Assembly: GCA_964369415.1 (NCBI GenBank)
Contig: CAYJFP010000039.1
Span: 1-12,927 of the forward strand
DNA length: 12,927 nucleotides
Direction of reading: 5' to 3'
Source of the DNA: SIG603 sp964369415
Lineage (GTDB): Bacteria; Bacillota; Clostridia; Oscillospirales; Acutalibacteraceae
Positions 1 to 7,322 of the stretch are shown here, one piece after another (the first letter of the stretch is position 1; every line of letters begins with the position of its first letter). The notes beneath the pieces are model-generated. The model saw nothing but the letters and a program-made list of their open reading frames with translations. It searched no databases and was not told where the DNA came from. The translations under genes were made by a program, and so were the position numbers.

Positions 1-121
1 TTGATATTATTATAATAATAGAGTTAATACTGTGAAAATGTATACAACTTGTGTATCTTATTTTTTCTACAAAAAGAATAAATCACACTATGAGTATTAA
101 ATTAAGGGAGAGTAAAATCAT

Positions 122-682
122 ATGAAATTAATAGAAAAAAGCTTATCAAGAAACCTCTCAAATTATAAAGAAATATGTCAGTTTATGAAAAGAGTTTTCC
201 CAAAAGAGGAACTTATGCCTATGTGGTTTATAAGGCTCTTAACATTAAAGAAAAATTATGATTTTAAAGTCTATTATGATAATGAATTATTTGTAGGCAT
301 TTTATTTACCATTGAATCTGATGATACGTTATTTGTGTTTTACATCGCAGTAAACGATGAAATTCATTCAAAAGGGTATGGCTCAATGTTATTAAATGTC
401 TTATTCAACAAATACCCTAATAAATCGGTAACACTTTTTATTGAAACAATGGACGATAAAAATGCAGCAAACTATGGGCAAAGAGTTAAGAGACTTGCTT
501 TTTATGAGCGAAACAGTTTTATTCATACAGGAATTAAAGCAGGCTTTAAAACTCCTTTTGTTGATATTTTATCTACCGATAAAAGTTTTAATACAGTAAA
601 GGCAAAAAAACTGATGAAGTTAATTCCAATGAAAATATTTCACCCCGATAACATTATTGATAAAAAACACCAAAGCAACTGA
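122..682 (+). CDS. GNAT-family N-acetyltransferase
   Basis: A 186-residue protein with the layout of a small GNAT acetyltransferase, which moves an acetyl group from acetyl-CoA to an amine; the acceptor cannot be told from sequence. The strand before the acetyl-CoA loop is FVFYIAV (residues 71-77). The loop itself is HSKGYGS (82-88), matching the family pattern Q/RxxGxG/A, followed by a helix (MLLNVLF). The later segment LAFYERNSF (about 125-133) is the usual GNAT 'YEKxGF' element. ATG 122 follows AAGGGAG (104-110) at 11 bases. The last ~35 residues are basic and match nothing I know. A hairpin terminator follows, so the gene is transcribed separately from the PTS locus and need not share its function. 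The family call is firm; the substrate is unknown. Confidence 0.85.
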   Translation: MKLIEKSLSRNLSNYKEICQFMKRVFPKEELMPMWFIRLLTLKKNYDFKVYYDNELFVGILFTIESDDTLFVFYIAVNDEIHSKGYGSMLLNVLFNKYPNKSVTLFIETMDDKNAANYGQRVKRLAFYERNSFIHTGIKAGFKTPFVDILSTDKSFNTVKAKKLMKLIPMKIFHPDNIIDKKHQSN

Positions 683-718
683 TTTTCACTTGTAACACCA
701 CTTTTATTGTCACAGTTT

Positions 719-766
719 AACAATGGGTTAAATCCAAAGATTGATTTAACCCATTGTTTATTTATT
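719..766 (+). terminator. Rho-independent terminator after the acetyltransferase gene
   Basis: A perfect 16-bp stem: AACAATGGGTTAAATC (719-734) pairs with 743-758 around an 8-base loop, followed by the T-rich tail TATTTATT. It separates the acetyltransferase gene from the hexitol PTS operon. The tail is interrupted by A, so termination may be partial. Confidence 0.8.
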
Positions 767-850
767 AATAAGCAATAATACAGCATACATCAGGTCTTTT
801 ATTCAAAAAAAGAAAGTCACAAACAACTAACTTTAACTTTAAACAAGAAA

Positions 851-919
851 ATGTCACTAAGTATTAATGCCAAATTCGGATATGTTTTAGTTGAAATTAC
901 AGTAAATTCGTACTACAAT
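851..919 (+). promoter_or_regulatory. Activator operator and promoter of the mtlF-kinase-dehydrogenase-ptsH unit
   Basis: The promoter is TTGAAA (891-896), 17 bases, TACAAT (914-919), giving a start near 926 and a leader of about 47 bases. Fifteen bases upstream of the -35 lies a dyad at 851-875: left half ATGTCACTAA, three bases GTA, right half TTAATGCCAAAT. The symmetric pattern is TGNCANTAA-N3-TTANTGNCA. The same dyad recurs at 4081-4105 at the same distance from an equivalent promoter. Its centre is near -63, where an activator can contact RNA polymerase. The half-sites resemble the TTGNCA-type halves I recall for Bacillus MtlR operators. The downstream gene at 7323 encodes an MtlR-type activator, so MtlR binding is the natural inference. 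Confidence 0.8.
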
Positions 920-972
920 ATAGTCACAGAGAAGATCTCAGAAACGAAATAATATTTAAAGGAGTAAATCTT

Positions 973-1431
973 ATGTTTTTTAAAAAGAAAGTTAAATCCG
1001 AGAAAAAAGAGTTGCTACAAAAAAACAATATAAAATTAAACTGTACCGAAACTGACAAAATAACAATAATTAAAACTGTTGGTAAAATGCTTGTAGATGG
1101 CGGCTATGTGAATTCTGCTTACATTGACGGCATGTTAAAAAGAGAGGAAAGCTTCTCAACATACATGGGTGCTGGGCTTGCAATCCCACATGGCGTAGAG
1201 GATGCAAAAAAAGAAGTATTATCCTCAGGCATTGCGGTCATGGTCTTCCCCGACGGTGTTATATGGGACGACGAAAAAGCTTACTTAGTTGTCGGCATTG
1301 CAAGTGCAGGCGACGAGCATTTGGAAATTTTAGGTGCATTAAGCGATAAAATAACTGATGAAGAAGCTTACAAGAAATTATTAAGTGGAGATGTAGACAC
1401 AGTTTACAACATTCTTACAAATAATGCTTAG
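973..1431 (+). CDS. mtlF: PTS mannitol/fructose-type EIIA component
   Basis: A 152-residue single-domain EIIA of the mannitol/fructose (PTS_EIIA_2) family. It accepts phosphate from HPr on a histidine and passes it to the EIIB cysteine of the transporter. The active-site segment is GAGLAIPHG (66-74) with His73 as phospho-acceptor. The C-terminal half (VVGIASAGDEHLEILGALSDKI) is the usual EIIA_2 core. An extra basic N-terminus (FFKKKVKSEKK) precedes the fold and makes the protein slightly longer than a typical MtlF of about 145 residues. ATG 973 follows AAAGGAG (958-964) at 8 bases. It is the first gene of unit A; its partner EIICB is at 5832-7223 in unit B. The stop TAG overlaps the GGAGAG ribosome binding site of the kinase gene. 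Confidence 0.92.
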   Translation: MFFKKKVKSEKKELLQKNNIKLNCTETDKITIIKTVGKMLVDGGYVNSAYIDGMLKREESFSTYMGAGLAIPHGVEDAKKEVLSSGIAVMVFPDGVIWDDEKAYLVVGIASAGDEHLEILGALSDKITDEEAYKKLLSGDVDTVYNILTNNA

Positions 1432-1445
1432 GAGAGATTTTATCT

Positions 1446-2375
1446 ATGATTATTACAGTAACTATGAACCCTGCTATTGATAAAACAATAGAAGTTGAAA
1501 ATTTTGAAATAGGGACTCTAAACAGAATATCAAAATCTGTCTTTGATGCCGGTGGCAAAGGAATAAACGTATCAAAAACCATAAATGCAATCGGTGGCAA
1601 GACACTAGCAACTGGCTTTGTAGGTGGCAATACAGGAAACATGATAGTAAATACACTTAATTCTTTAAATATCGAACATGATTTTATTTATTTAAATGAA
1701 GAAACTCGGACAAATACAAAAGTATTTGCAAACAACGCTCCTGTCACAGAGCTTAACGAACAAGGTGCTAGTGTAAGCGAAGAAAAACTCGGCGACCTTC
1801 TAAAGAAAATAGAAAGCTATGCAAATGAAGACACAATTTATGTTCTTGCAGGAAGCATTCCAAAAGGTGTTCCAAAAGATATATATAAAACAATTACACA
1901 AATTGTAAAAGAAAAAGGTAGTAAAGTTTTACTTGATGCCGACGGCGAACTTTTTAGAAATTCACTTTCTGCAATTCCAACTTTGATTAAGCCCAATAAA
2001 GAGGAACTCTGTGAATACGCAAGTCTAACTGGTGAAATCACAAAAGAAAAGCTAATTGAAGTAGCGCAAGAGTTTTTGCAAAGCGGAATTGAAACTGTGG
2101 TCATATCAATGGGCAAACATGGTTCGATATTTATAAAAGATGGAAAAAAATATTTTTGCGAACCTGTCGATGTAAAAGTTCACTCTACTGTAGGCGCAGG
2201 AGATGCAATGGTAGCAGGACTTGCTTATTCTTTAGAACACAATCTTAACACCGAAGACACTATTAGATTAAGTGTGGCTACATCTGCAGGTGCAGTTACA
2301 ACAATAGGAACAAAGCCACCTTCAAAAGAGTTGGTAGATGAGCTAAAAGACAGAGTGGTTATTCACCACATATAA
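1446..2375 (+). CDS. fruK: 1-phosphofructokinase-type PfkB-family hexose-phosphate kinase
   Basis: A 309-residue kinase of the PfkB/ribokinase fold, FruK/LacC branch, which phosphorylates a ketohexose phosphate to a 1,6-bisphosphate with ATP. The start MIITVTMNPAIDKT is the branch hallmark. PfkB signature 1 is GGKGINVSKTI (36-46). Signature 2, HSTVGAGDAM (246-255), carries the catalytic base Asp253. The loop KPNKEEL (182-188) is also typical. Length fits the family. FruK (fructose 1-phosphate) and LacC (tagatose 6-phosphate) are hard to separate by eye, so substrate is an inference. Beside a mannitol-type EIICB and a SorE-like dehydrogenase, fructose 1-phosphate is favoured. ATG 1446 lies 9 bases after GGAGAG. 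It is co-transcribed with the EIIA gene, with a 14-base gap. Confidence 0.88.
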   Translation: MIITVTMNPAIDKTIEVENFEIGTLNRISKSVFDAGGKGINVSKTINAIGGKTLATGFVGGNTGNMIVNTLNSLNIEHDFIYLNEETRTNTKVFANNAPVTELNEQGASVSEEKLGDLLKKIESYANEDTIYVLAGSIPKGVPKDIYKTITQIVKEKGSKVLLDADGELFRNSLSAIPTLIKPNKEELCEYASLTGEITKEKLIEVAQEFLQSGIETVVISMGKHGSIFIKDGKKYFCEPVDVKVHSTVGAGDAMVAGLAYSLEHNLNTEDTIRLSVATSAGAVTTIGTKPPSKELVDELKDRVVIHHI

Positions 2376-2408
2376 ACAATTATTCATGTTAAAGAAAGGT
2401 TGATTAAA

Positions 2409-3668
2409 ATGAAAACTAAAGCAGTTAGAATGTACGGAGCAAAAGATTTAAGACTTGAAGAATTTGAATTACCTCCTATTAAAGATGATGAAATTTTGGT
2501 TAAAGTTATTAGCGACAGCATTTGCATGTCTACCTATAAACTTGCAGAGCAAGGTGCAAACCACAAAAGAGCACCAAAAAACATTGCAACTAATCCTATC
2601 ATCATAGGCCACGAATTTTCTGGCATTATAGTTGAAGTCGGCGAAAAATGGAAAAATCAATTTAAAGCTGGACAAAAGTTCACACAGCAACCAGCGCTTA
2701 ATTACAAAGGCAGCCTTGCTTCACCTGGCTATTCATATGAGTTTTTTGGAGGAGCTTGTACATACTGCATTATACCTCAAGAAGTTATGGAACTCGGCTG
2801 TTTAATGGAATACGAAGGTGAAAGCTTTTTTGAGGCTTCACTAGGAGAGCCAATGAGCTGTATTATTGGTGGATACCACGGAAACTACCACACAAACAAG
2901 CGCAATCACGACCTAAAAACAGGCACAAAAGAAGATGGTGATATCATTATTTTAGGTGGCTGTGGACCTATGGGTCTTGGTGCTGTTAGTTATGGTATTC
3001 AGCTTGCAAATAAGCCAAAAAGAATAGTTGTTACTGATATTGACGATGCAAAAATTGCAAGAGCAAGAGAAGTTATATCAGAAGAAAAAGCAAAAGAAAA
3101 AGGAGTAGAGCTTATTTATGTAAATACAGCTAAGCTAAACGACGAAGTTGAGGATTTAAGAGCTTTAACTGGCGGAAAAGGTTACGATGATGTCTTTGTT
3201 TATATTCCTAACAGAAGAGTAGCAGAACTTGGTGATAAACTCTTAGGTTTTGATGGTTGCTTAAACTTTTTTGCCGGCCCATCAGATAGCAACTTTATGG
3301 CAGAATTAAACCTTTACAATGTCCACTACACAAGTTCTCACATTTTGGGAACCACAGGCGGAAACAACGATGACCTAATCGAAGCTAATGAGCTTGCAGC
3401 AGCCGGTAAAATTGAACCTGCTGTAATGGTTACACATGTTGGCGGTATAGATAGCATTGCACAAGCTACTCTTGACTTACCTAATATACCTGGAGGCAAA
3501 AAGCTAACTTATACTCAGTTTGACATGCCACTAACAGCTATTGAAGATTTTGAGAAACTAGCAGAAAGTGATGAACTTTATGCAAAGCTTAATAAAATAT
3601 GCAAAGCAAACAGAGGCTTGTGGAGTGCAGAAGCAGAAAAAGTATTATTTGAGCACTACGGTGTTTAA
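2409..3668 (+). CDS. SorE-like zinc-dependent sugar/polyol phosphate dehydrogenase (MDR family)
   Basis: A 419-residue medium-chain dehydrogenase resembling L-sorbose-1-phosphate reductase (SorE) of Klebsiella, as I recall that sequence. Shared traits include the N-terminus (xxYGxxDLRLExFxLP), NPIIIGHEF, GCLNFFAGP, VHYxxxHxxGTxGGNxDD and GGKKLxYT. Likely catalytic zinc ligands are Cys39, His68-Glu69 and Glu147. The four-cysteine structural-zinc lobe of classical alcohol dehydrogenases is absent. The nucleotide-binding Rossmann motif is GGCGPMGLG (183-191). ATG 2409 is chosen over an in-frame TTG at 2400 because AGAAAGG (2393-2399) sits 9 bases before the ATG and directly abuts the TTG. No MtlD-type dehydrogenase is in the locus, so this enzyme probably oxidises the imported hexitol phosphate. 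Family call good; actual substrate not provable here. Confidence 0.85.
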   Translation: MKTKAVRMYGAKDLRLEEFELPPIKDDEILVKVISDSICMSTYKLAEQGANHKRAPKNIATNPIIIGHEFSGIIVEVGEKWKNQFKAGQKFTQQPALNYKGSLASPGYSYEFFGGACTYCIIPQEVMELGCLMEYEGESFFEASLGEPMSCIIGGYHGNYHTNKRNHDLKTGTKEDGDIIILGGCGPMGLGAVSYGIQLANKPKRIVVTDIDDAKIARAREVISEEKAKEKGVELIYVNTAKLNDEVEDLRALTGGKGYDDVFVYIPNRRVAELGDKLLGFDGCLNFFAGPSDSNFMAELNLYNVHYTSSHILGTTGGNNDDLIEANELAAAGKIEPAVMVTHVGGIDSIAQATLDLPNIPGGKKLTYTQFDMPLTAIEDFEKLAESDELYAKLNKICKANRGLWSAEAEKVLFEHYGV

Positions 3669-3691
3669 TGAATTGAAAGGTTGTAATAGTT

Positions 3692-3958
3692 ATGGTATCT
3701 AAAAAAATATTAATCAGAAACGAATCAGGTTTGCACGCAAGACCTGCGAGTATACTTGCAAAAGAATCATCACTGTGCCCTTGTAATGTTTTAATAAACA
3801 CAGGCACTAGAACTGTGGTGGCTAAAAGCGTATTAAACATTATGTCCGCCATTATAAAAAAAGGTACGGAGATTGAACTTATCTGCGACGGAGAAGATGA
3901 AGTAGCAAGTTTAGAAAAGCTATCTGCTTTAATTGAAGAAGGATTTGGCGAGTTATAA
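3692..3958 (+). CDS. ptsH: HPr phosphocarrier protein
   Basis: An 88-residue HPr, the soluble carrier that takes phosphate from Enzyme I and gives it to EIIA. The active-site motif GLHARPAS has His15 in its standard place. The regulatory serine is present as AKSVLNIM with Ser46, so phosphorylation by HPr kinase and a role in CcpA-type catabolite control are possible, as in other Firmicutes. ATG 3692 lies 11 bases after GAAAGG (3675-3680). It is the last gene of unit A, 23 bases after the dehydrogenase, and is closed by a strong terminator. HPr usually sits next to the Enzyme I gene. Here a terminator and a new promoter separate the two. Confidence 0.95.
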   Translation: MVSKKILIRNESGLHARPASILAKESSLCPCNVLINTGTRTVVAKSVLNIMSAIIKKGTEIELICDGEDEVASLEKLSALIEEGFGEL

Positions 3959-3976
3959 TATCTAAAGAAATAATTT

Positions 3977-4016
3977 CTGTGCCATTAATGAATTAGCATT
4001 ATGGCACAGTTTTTTT
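3977..4016 (+). terminator. Rho-independent terminator after ptsH
   Basis: CTGTGCCATTAATG (3977-3990) pairs with CATTATGGCACAG (3997-4009), with one unpaired T in the 5' arm and a 6-base loop, followed directly by seven T (4010-4016). It ends unit A before the second promoter. Confidence 0.9.
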
Positions 4017-4080
4017 ACATATTGCTGAAAATTACACATTTTTAAATAACACTTTAAAAATATATTGTGATATTCTAATA

Positions 4081-4149
4081 ATGTCACTAATCATTAATGC
4101 CAAATCTGAATGTCTTTTTGTTGAAATTGCCTTGATATGCCTATATAAT
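4081..4149 (+). promoter_or_regulatory. Activator operator and promoter of the ptsI-mtlA unit
   Basis: The promoter is TTGAAA (4121-4126), 17 bases, TATAAT (4144-4149), giving a start near 4156 and a leader of about 48 bases. The dyad at 4081-4105 (ATGTCACTAA, TCA, TTAATGCCAAAT) is identical to the one at 851-875 except for its three central bases. It lies the same 15 bases from the -35. The linkers share only partial identity, so conservation is focused on the dyad and the promoter boxes. MtlR is the probable binder. This is the second half of a matched pair controlling both PTS units. Confidence 0.82.
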
Positions 4150-4203
4150 AAAAGTAAAGAAAATATTAACAAAGTTTAAATTGATTTTTTAGGAGAGTGC
4201 CAT

Positions 4204-5817
4204 ATGAAAAAACTAACAGTAGAAAAAACAGCTTCCCGTGGAGTTGTCGTTGCTCCAATTTTCAAATATGTTCAGCCAGATTTAGCCCCTGATACTACAA
4301 CTATTTTAGAAAATCAAATAAACCATGAAATAGAGCTTTTTGAGGAAACAAAAGATAAAGTTGTAAAAGAGCTTGAAGTTTTAGCTGAAAGTAATGAAGT
4401 ATTTTTTGCACATGGAGAAATTGCAAGTGACTACACTTTAATTGAGGGCATTATTTCTAAAATTAAATCACAGCAAAAAAGTGCACAAGCTGCCGTGTAT
4501 GAAACCATTGAAGAGATAGCGACTATGTTCTCTATGGTGGATGACCCTTACATGAGAGAACGCAGCGCTGACGTTAAAGATGTTGGCAAACGTTATATGA
4601 GTGTATTAAAGAATTTGCCTTTACCTGATTTAGGTGGCCTTAAAGAAGAAGTTGTTGTAGTCGCCAAAGATATGTTCCCTTCTGACACGGTTAAGATTAA
4701 CACAAAATATGTTAAAGGGATTATCACCGAAGAAGGCGGAGTTACAAGTCATGTGTTTATTATGGCTAAGAGTATGGATATTCCTATACTTGTAGGCGTA
4801 TCAGACATACTTGATAATTGTGATAATGACGAGCTTATATGTATGGATGCAAAATCTGGAGAAATTGTAATCAGCCCTAATGATGAAGAAAAAACTCTAT
4901 TCTTACAAAGAAAGAAAGATTTTCATGAAACTAAGACAAGACTCGAAGCATTGAGAAATGAAAAGGTACATACTAAAGATGGTAAATGCATTACACTTTG
5001 TGCAAATGTCGGTGGAATAGCCGATATAAAAAATGCTTTAAAGTACAATATAGATGGCGTTGGCCTTTTTAGAAGTGAATTTTTATATATGGAAAGTATT
5101 AGATTTCCAGATGAAGAATTTCAATTTAAAACTTACAAAGACGCCGTAAGCCTTTGTCCTAGTGAACTTACCATAAGAACCCTTGATATCGGAGGAGATA
5201 AAGAGCTTTCGTATTTTGAATTTGATAAAGAGGAAAATCCGTTTTTGGGCTATAGAGCTATTAGAATTTGTCTTGAATTAAAAGATATGTTTAAAGAGCA
5301 ATTAAGAGCAATCCTAAGAGCAAGTGCCTTTGGTAATGTGAGAATTATGATACCTATGATTATTTCTTTAGAAGAAATAACAAAAGCTAAAGAGATTATC
5401 GAGGAATGCAAGGTAGAACTTAAATCAAACGGTATTGCCTATGACGAAAACATTGAAGTGGGCATGATGGTGGAAACTCCAGCTAGTGTACTACTTGCAA
5501 AAGAATTTGCAAAAGAAGTCGACTTTTTCAGTATAGGAACTAATGATTTAACTCAGTATCTTCTAGCTGTAGACAGAGGCAACAAAAAAGTAGCAGACCG
5601 ATATGATTACTTTCATCCAGCAGTTATCAGTGCAATCAAACAAGTAGTTCAGGCTGGGCATGAAGAAGGCATCAAGGTAGGCATGTGCGGAGAAATGGCT
5701 GGCGATGTAAAAGCCAGTAAAATGCTCTTAGATATCGGACTTGATGAATTTAGCATGTCGGCATCTAGTATTGATTACGTTCGAGAAGAGCTCATTAACA
5801 ACATTAAAAAAGCATAA
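4204..5817 (+). CDS. ptsI: PTS Enzyme I (phosphoenolpyruvate-protein phosphotransferase)
   Basis: A 537-residue Enzyme I, which takes phosphate from phosphoenolpyruvate and passes it to HPr. The N-terminal HPr-binding and phosphohistidine domains lead to EEGGVTSHVFIMAKS, with His183 as phospho-acceptor. The C-terminal PEP-binding barrel has GVGLFRSEFLYM (285-296), GYRAIR, and GTNDLTQYLLAVDRG (445-459). The catalytic cysteine is in GMCGEMAGD at Cys495. Length is a little under the usual ~570 residues, with a short C-terminus, but every motif is present. ATG 4204 follows AGGAG (4191-4195) at 8 bases. It is the first gene of unit B, 14 bases before the EIICB gene. An Enzyme I co-transcribed with one specific transporter suggests either a pathway-dedicated copy or that this is the main PTS of a cell with few systems. 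Confidence 0.95.
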   Translation: MKKLTVEKTASRGVVVAPIFKYVQPDLAPDTTTILENQINHEIELFEETKDKVVKELEVLAESNEVFFAHGEIASDYTLIEGIISKIKSQQKSAQAAVYETIEEIATMFSMVDDPYMRERSADVKDVGKRYMSVLKNLPLPDLGGLKEEVVVVAKDMFPSDTVKINTKYVKGIITEEGGVTSHVFIMAKSMDIPILVGVSDILDNCDNDELICMDAKSGEIVISPNDEEKTLFLQRKKDFHETKTRLEALRNEKVHTKDGKCITLCANVGGIADIKNALKYNIDGVGLFRSEFLYMESIRFPDEEFQFKTYKDAVSLCPSELTIRTLDIGGDKELSYFEFDKEENPFLGYRAIRICLELKDMFKEQLRAILRASAFGNVRIMIPMIISLEEITKAKEIIEECKVELKSNGIAYDENIEVGMMVETPASVLLAKEFAKEVDFFSIGTNDLTQYLLAVDRGNKKVADRYDYFHPAVISAIKQVVQAGHEEGIKVGMCGEMAGDVKASKMLLDIGLDEFSMSASSIDYVREELINNIKKA

Positions 5818-5831
5818 GAGGAGGCATAAAA

Positions 5832-7223
5832 ATGAAACAAAAAGTTCAAGTATTTGGTAGATTTTTAAGCGGTATGGTAATGCCTAATATCGGCGCATTT
5901 ATTGCATGGGGACTTATCACTGCTTTATTTCTTAATACTGGGTGGATACCTAACGAAAATTTCGCACTACTTATAGACCCTATGAAATTCACACTCTTGC
6001 CACTGTTGATTGCCTATACAGGTGGTAGTAAAGTTCACGGACAGCGTGGTGGTGTTATTGGTGCGATAGCTACTATGGGTGTTATTGTCGGTGCGCCTGA
6101 CACTCCAATGTTTATTGGTGCTATGATAGCCGGACCGCTTGCAGCATATATTTTAAAGCTATTTGATAAATTAATGGAAAATAAGGTTAAAGCGGGATTT
6201 GAAATGCTTGTTAATAATTTCTCTTTAGGAATTATTGGTTTCGGACTTTCACTTTTGGCCATGATAGGCATAACACCTCTTGTTTTAGGCTTTACATATG
6301 TATTAGAAATCGGTGTTACCTTCTTCTTAGAGTACGGTCTACTTCCGCTAGTCAGCATATTTATTGAACCTGCTAAAATACTATTCTTAAACAATGCTAT
6401 TAATCATGGTATTTTATCACCAATAGGAATGAAAGAAGTAGACGAAATCGGAAAATCAATCTTCTTCTTGCTTGAGTCTAATCCAGGTCCAGGTCTTGGC
6501 GTTTTACTTGCCTATTGCTTCCTTGGCAAAGGTAGCGCAAAAAGCACTGCTCCCGGCGCTGCAATTATTCACTTCTTCGGTGGAATACATGAGATTTACT
6601 TCCCTTATGTTCTTATGAATCCTTTGCTACTGCTCTCAACAATAGGTGGTTCAATCAGCGGTATTTTCATATTCAGCTTATTTGATGTAGGCCTTACATC
6701 TGCGGCCTCTCCAGGAAGTATTTTAGCAATATTTGTTATGGCTGAAAGAAACTCTTACTTAGGTATAATTTTAGGAGTTCTTGTCTCAACTGCTGTTTCC
6801 CTACTAATAGCTATGCCATTACTAAAATTCATGAATAAAGGCGTGAGCCTTGAAGATGCACAGGCGAAAAGAGCATCAGAAAAAAATAGAGCCATGGGCA
6901 TTCCAGTAGAAGAAAGCAGCCCATTAGTGCTAGACTCAAAAATAAGTAAAATTGCCTTTGCTTGTGATGCGGGAATGGGTTCAAGCGCAATGGGTGCTAC
7001 AGTTTTAAGAAAAAAACTAGCTGCGGCTGGCAGAGGTGATATAGAAGTAATACACACTTCAGTTTCCTCTATTCCAAGTGATGTACAAATTGTTGTAACT
7101 CATCAAACTTTAAAAGAGAGAGCTGCAAACAGCAATCCTAATGCAAAACTTGTATTAATCACAAACTTTATGGCTGCACCTGAGTACGGTGAACTGGTAG
7201 AGACATTAAGAGAGAAAGATTAA
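5832..7223 (+). CDS. mtlA: PTS mannitol-type EIICB transporter
   Basis: A 463-residue membrane permease joined to a cytoplasmic EIIB domain; it imports and phosphorylates the hexitol. The IIC part (about 1-335) has several hydrophobic segments and the mannitol-family elements RFLSGMVMPNIGAFIAWG (10-27), NNAINHGILSPIG with His192, and GGIHEIYFPYVLM (250-262) with the conserved Glu254. A charged linker (about 336-370) leads to the IIB domain, where IAFACDAGMGSSAMGA (374-389) carries the phospho-cysteine Cys378. No EIIA domain is fused; it is supplied by the gene at 973-1431, as is usual in Firmicutes. ATG 5832 lies 7 bases after GAGGAGG (5818-5824). Mannitol is the best substrate guess; other hexitols are possible given the unusual dehydrogenase. 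Confidence 0.92.
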   Translation: MKQKVQVFGRFLSGMVMPNIGAFIAWGLITALFLNTGWIPNENFALLIDPMKFTLLPLLIAYTGGSKVHGQRGGVIGAIATMGVIVGAPDTPMFIGAMIAGPLAAYILKLFDKLMENKVKAGFEMLVNNFSLGIIGFGLSLLAMIGITPLVLGFTYVLEIGVTFFLEYGLLPLVSIFIEPAKILFLNNAINHGILSPIGMKEVDEIGKSIFFLLESNPGPGLGVLLAYCFLGKGSAKSTAPGAAIIHFFGGIHEIYFPYVLMNPLLLLSTIGGSISGIFIFSLFDVGLTSAASPGSILAIFVMAERNSYLGIILGVLVSTAVSLLIAMPLLKFMNKGVSLEDAQAKRASEKNRAMGIPVEESSPLVLDSKISKIAFACDAGMGSSAMGATVLRKKLAAAGRGDIEVIHTSVSSIPSDVQIVVTHQTLKERAANSNPNAKLVLITNFMAAPEYGELVETLREKD

Positions 7224-7234
7224 ATAAAAAAATT

Positions 7235-7272
7235 AGTATGATATGAGATATTGATTTATCTTGTATCATACT
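7235..7272. repeat. 16-bp inverted repeat between mtlA and mtlR
   Basis: AGTATGATATGAGATA (7235-7250) pairs with TATCTTGTATCATACT (7257-7272), loop TTGATT; only two positions are G-U, the rest Watson-Crick. No T-run follows on the + strand, so it is a poor terminator for mtlA. A T-run would follow on the - strand (complement of 7226-7234). The right arm contains the -35 of the mtlR promoter, so it may instead be a regulatory dyad. Confidence 0.6.
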
Positions 7273-7289
7273 ATCGCATTTAGTATAAT
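7261..7289 (+). promoter_or_regulatory. Promoter of mtlR
   Basis: TTGTAT (7261-7266), 17 bases, TATAAT (7284-7289), with a predicted start near 7296 and a leader of about 27 bases. The operator found before the two PTS units is absent here, so the regulator gene is probably not controlled the same way. The -35 lies inside the right arm of the dyad at 7235-7272. Confidence 0.65.
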
Positions 7290-7322
7290 GAAATAAAGTC
7301 TCATATAGAAAGGTTGTGTGAC

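Noticed and set aside
1..121. Promoter for the acetyltransferase gene
   Set aside because: Several AT-rich hexamers look like -10 boxes, but none pairs with a good -35 at 16-18 bases; left unassigned.
824..846. TTTAAAG-like repeats on the - strand before the mtlF operator
   Set aside because: The repeat spacing is 6 rather than 11 bases, GTAAG is missing and no gene lies in that direction; chance in AT-rich DNA.
865..919. A sigma-54 type promoter suggested by the TTGGCA in the operator complement
   Set aside because: No GC element at the right spacing, both copies have proper -35/-10 boxes, and MtlR lacks the AAA+ domain of LevR-type activators.
3959..4203. RNA antiterminator (BglG-type RAT) at the ptsH terminator
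   Set aside because: No alternative antiterminator stem overlaps the hairpin, and the regulator has DNA-binding HTH domains rather than an N-terminal CAT RNA-binding domain.
6035..6394. 119-codon open frame on the - strand inside mtlA
   Set aside because: It is the complement of a strongly conserved membrane protein gene and has no ribosome binding site or recognisable protein.
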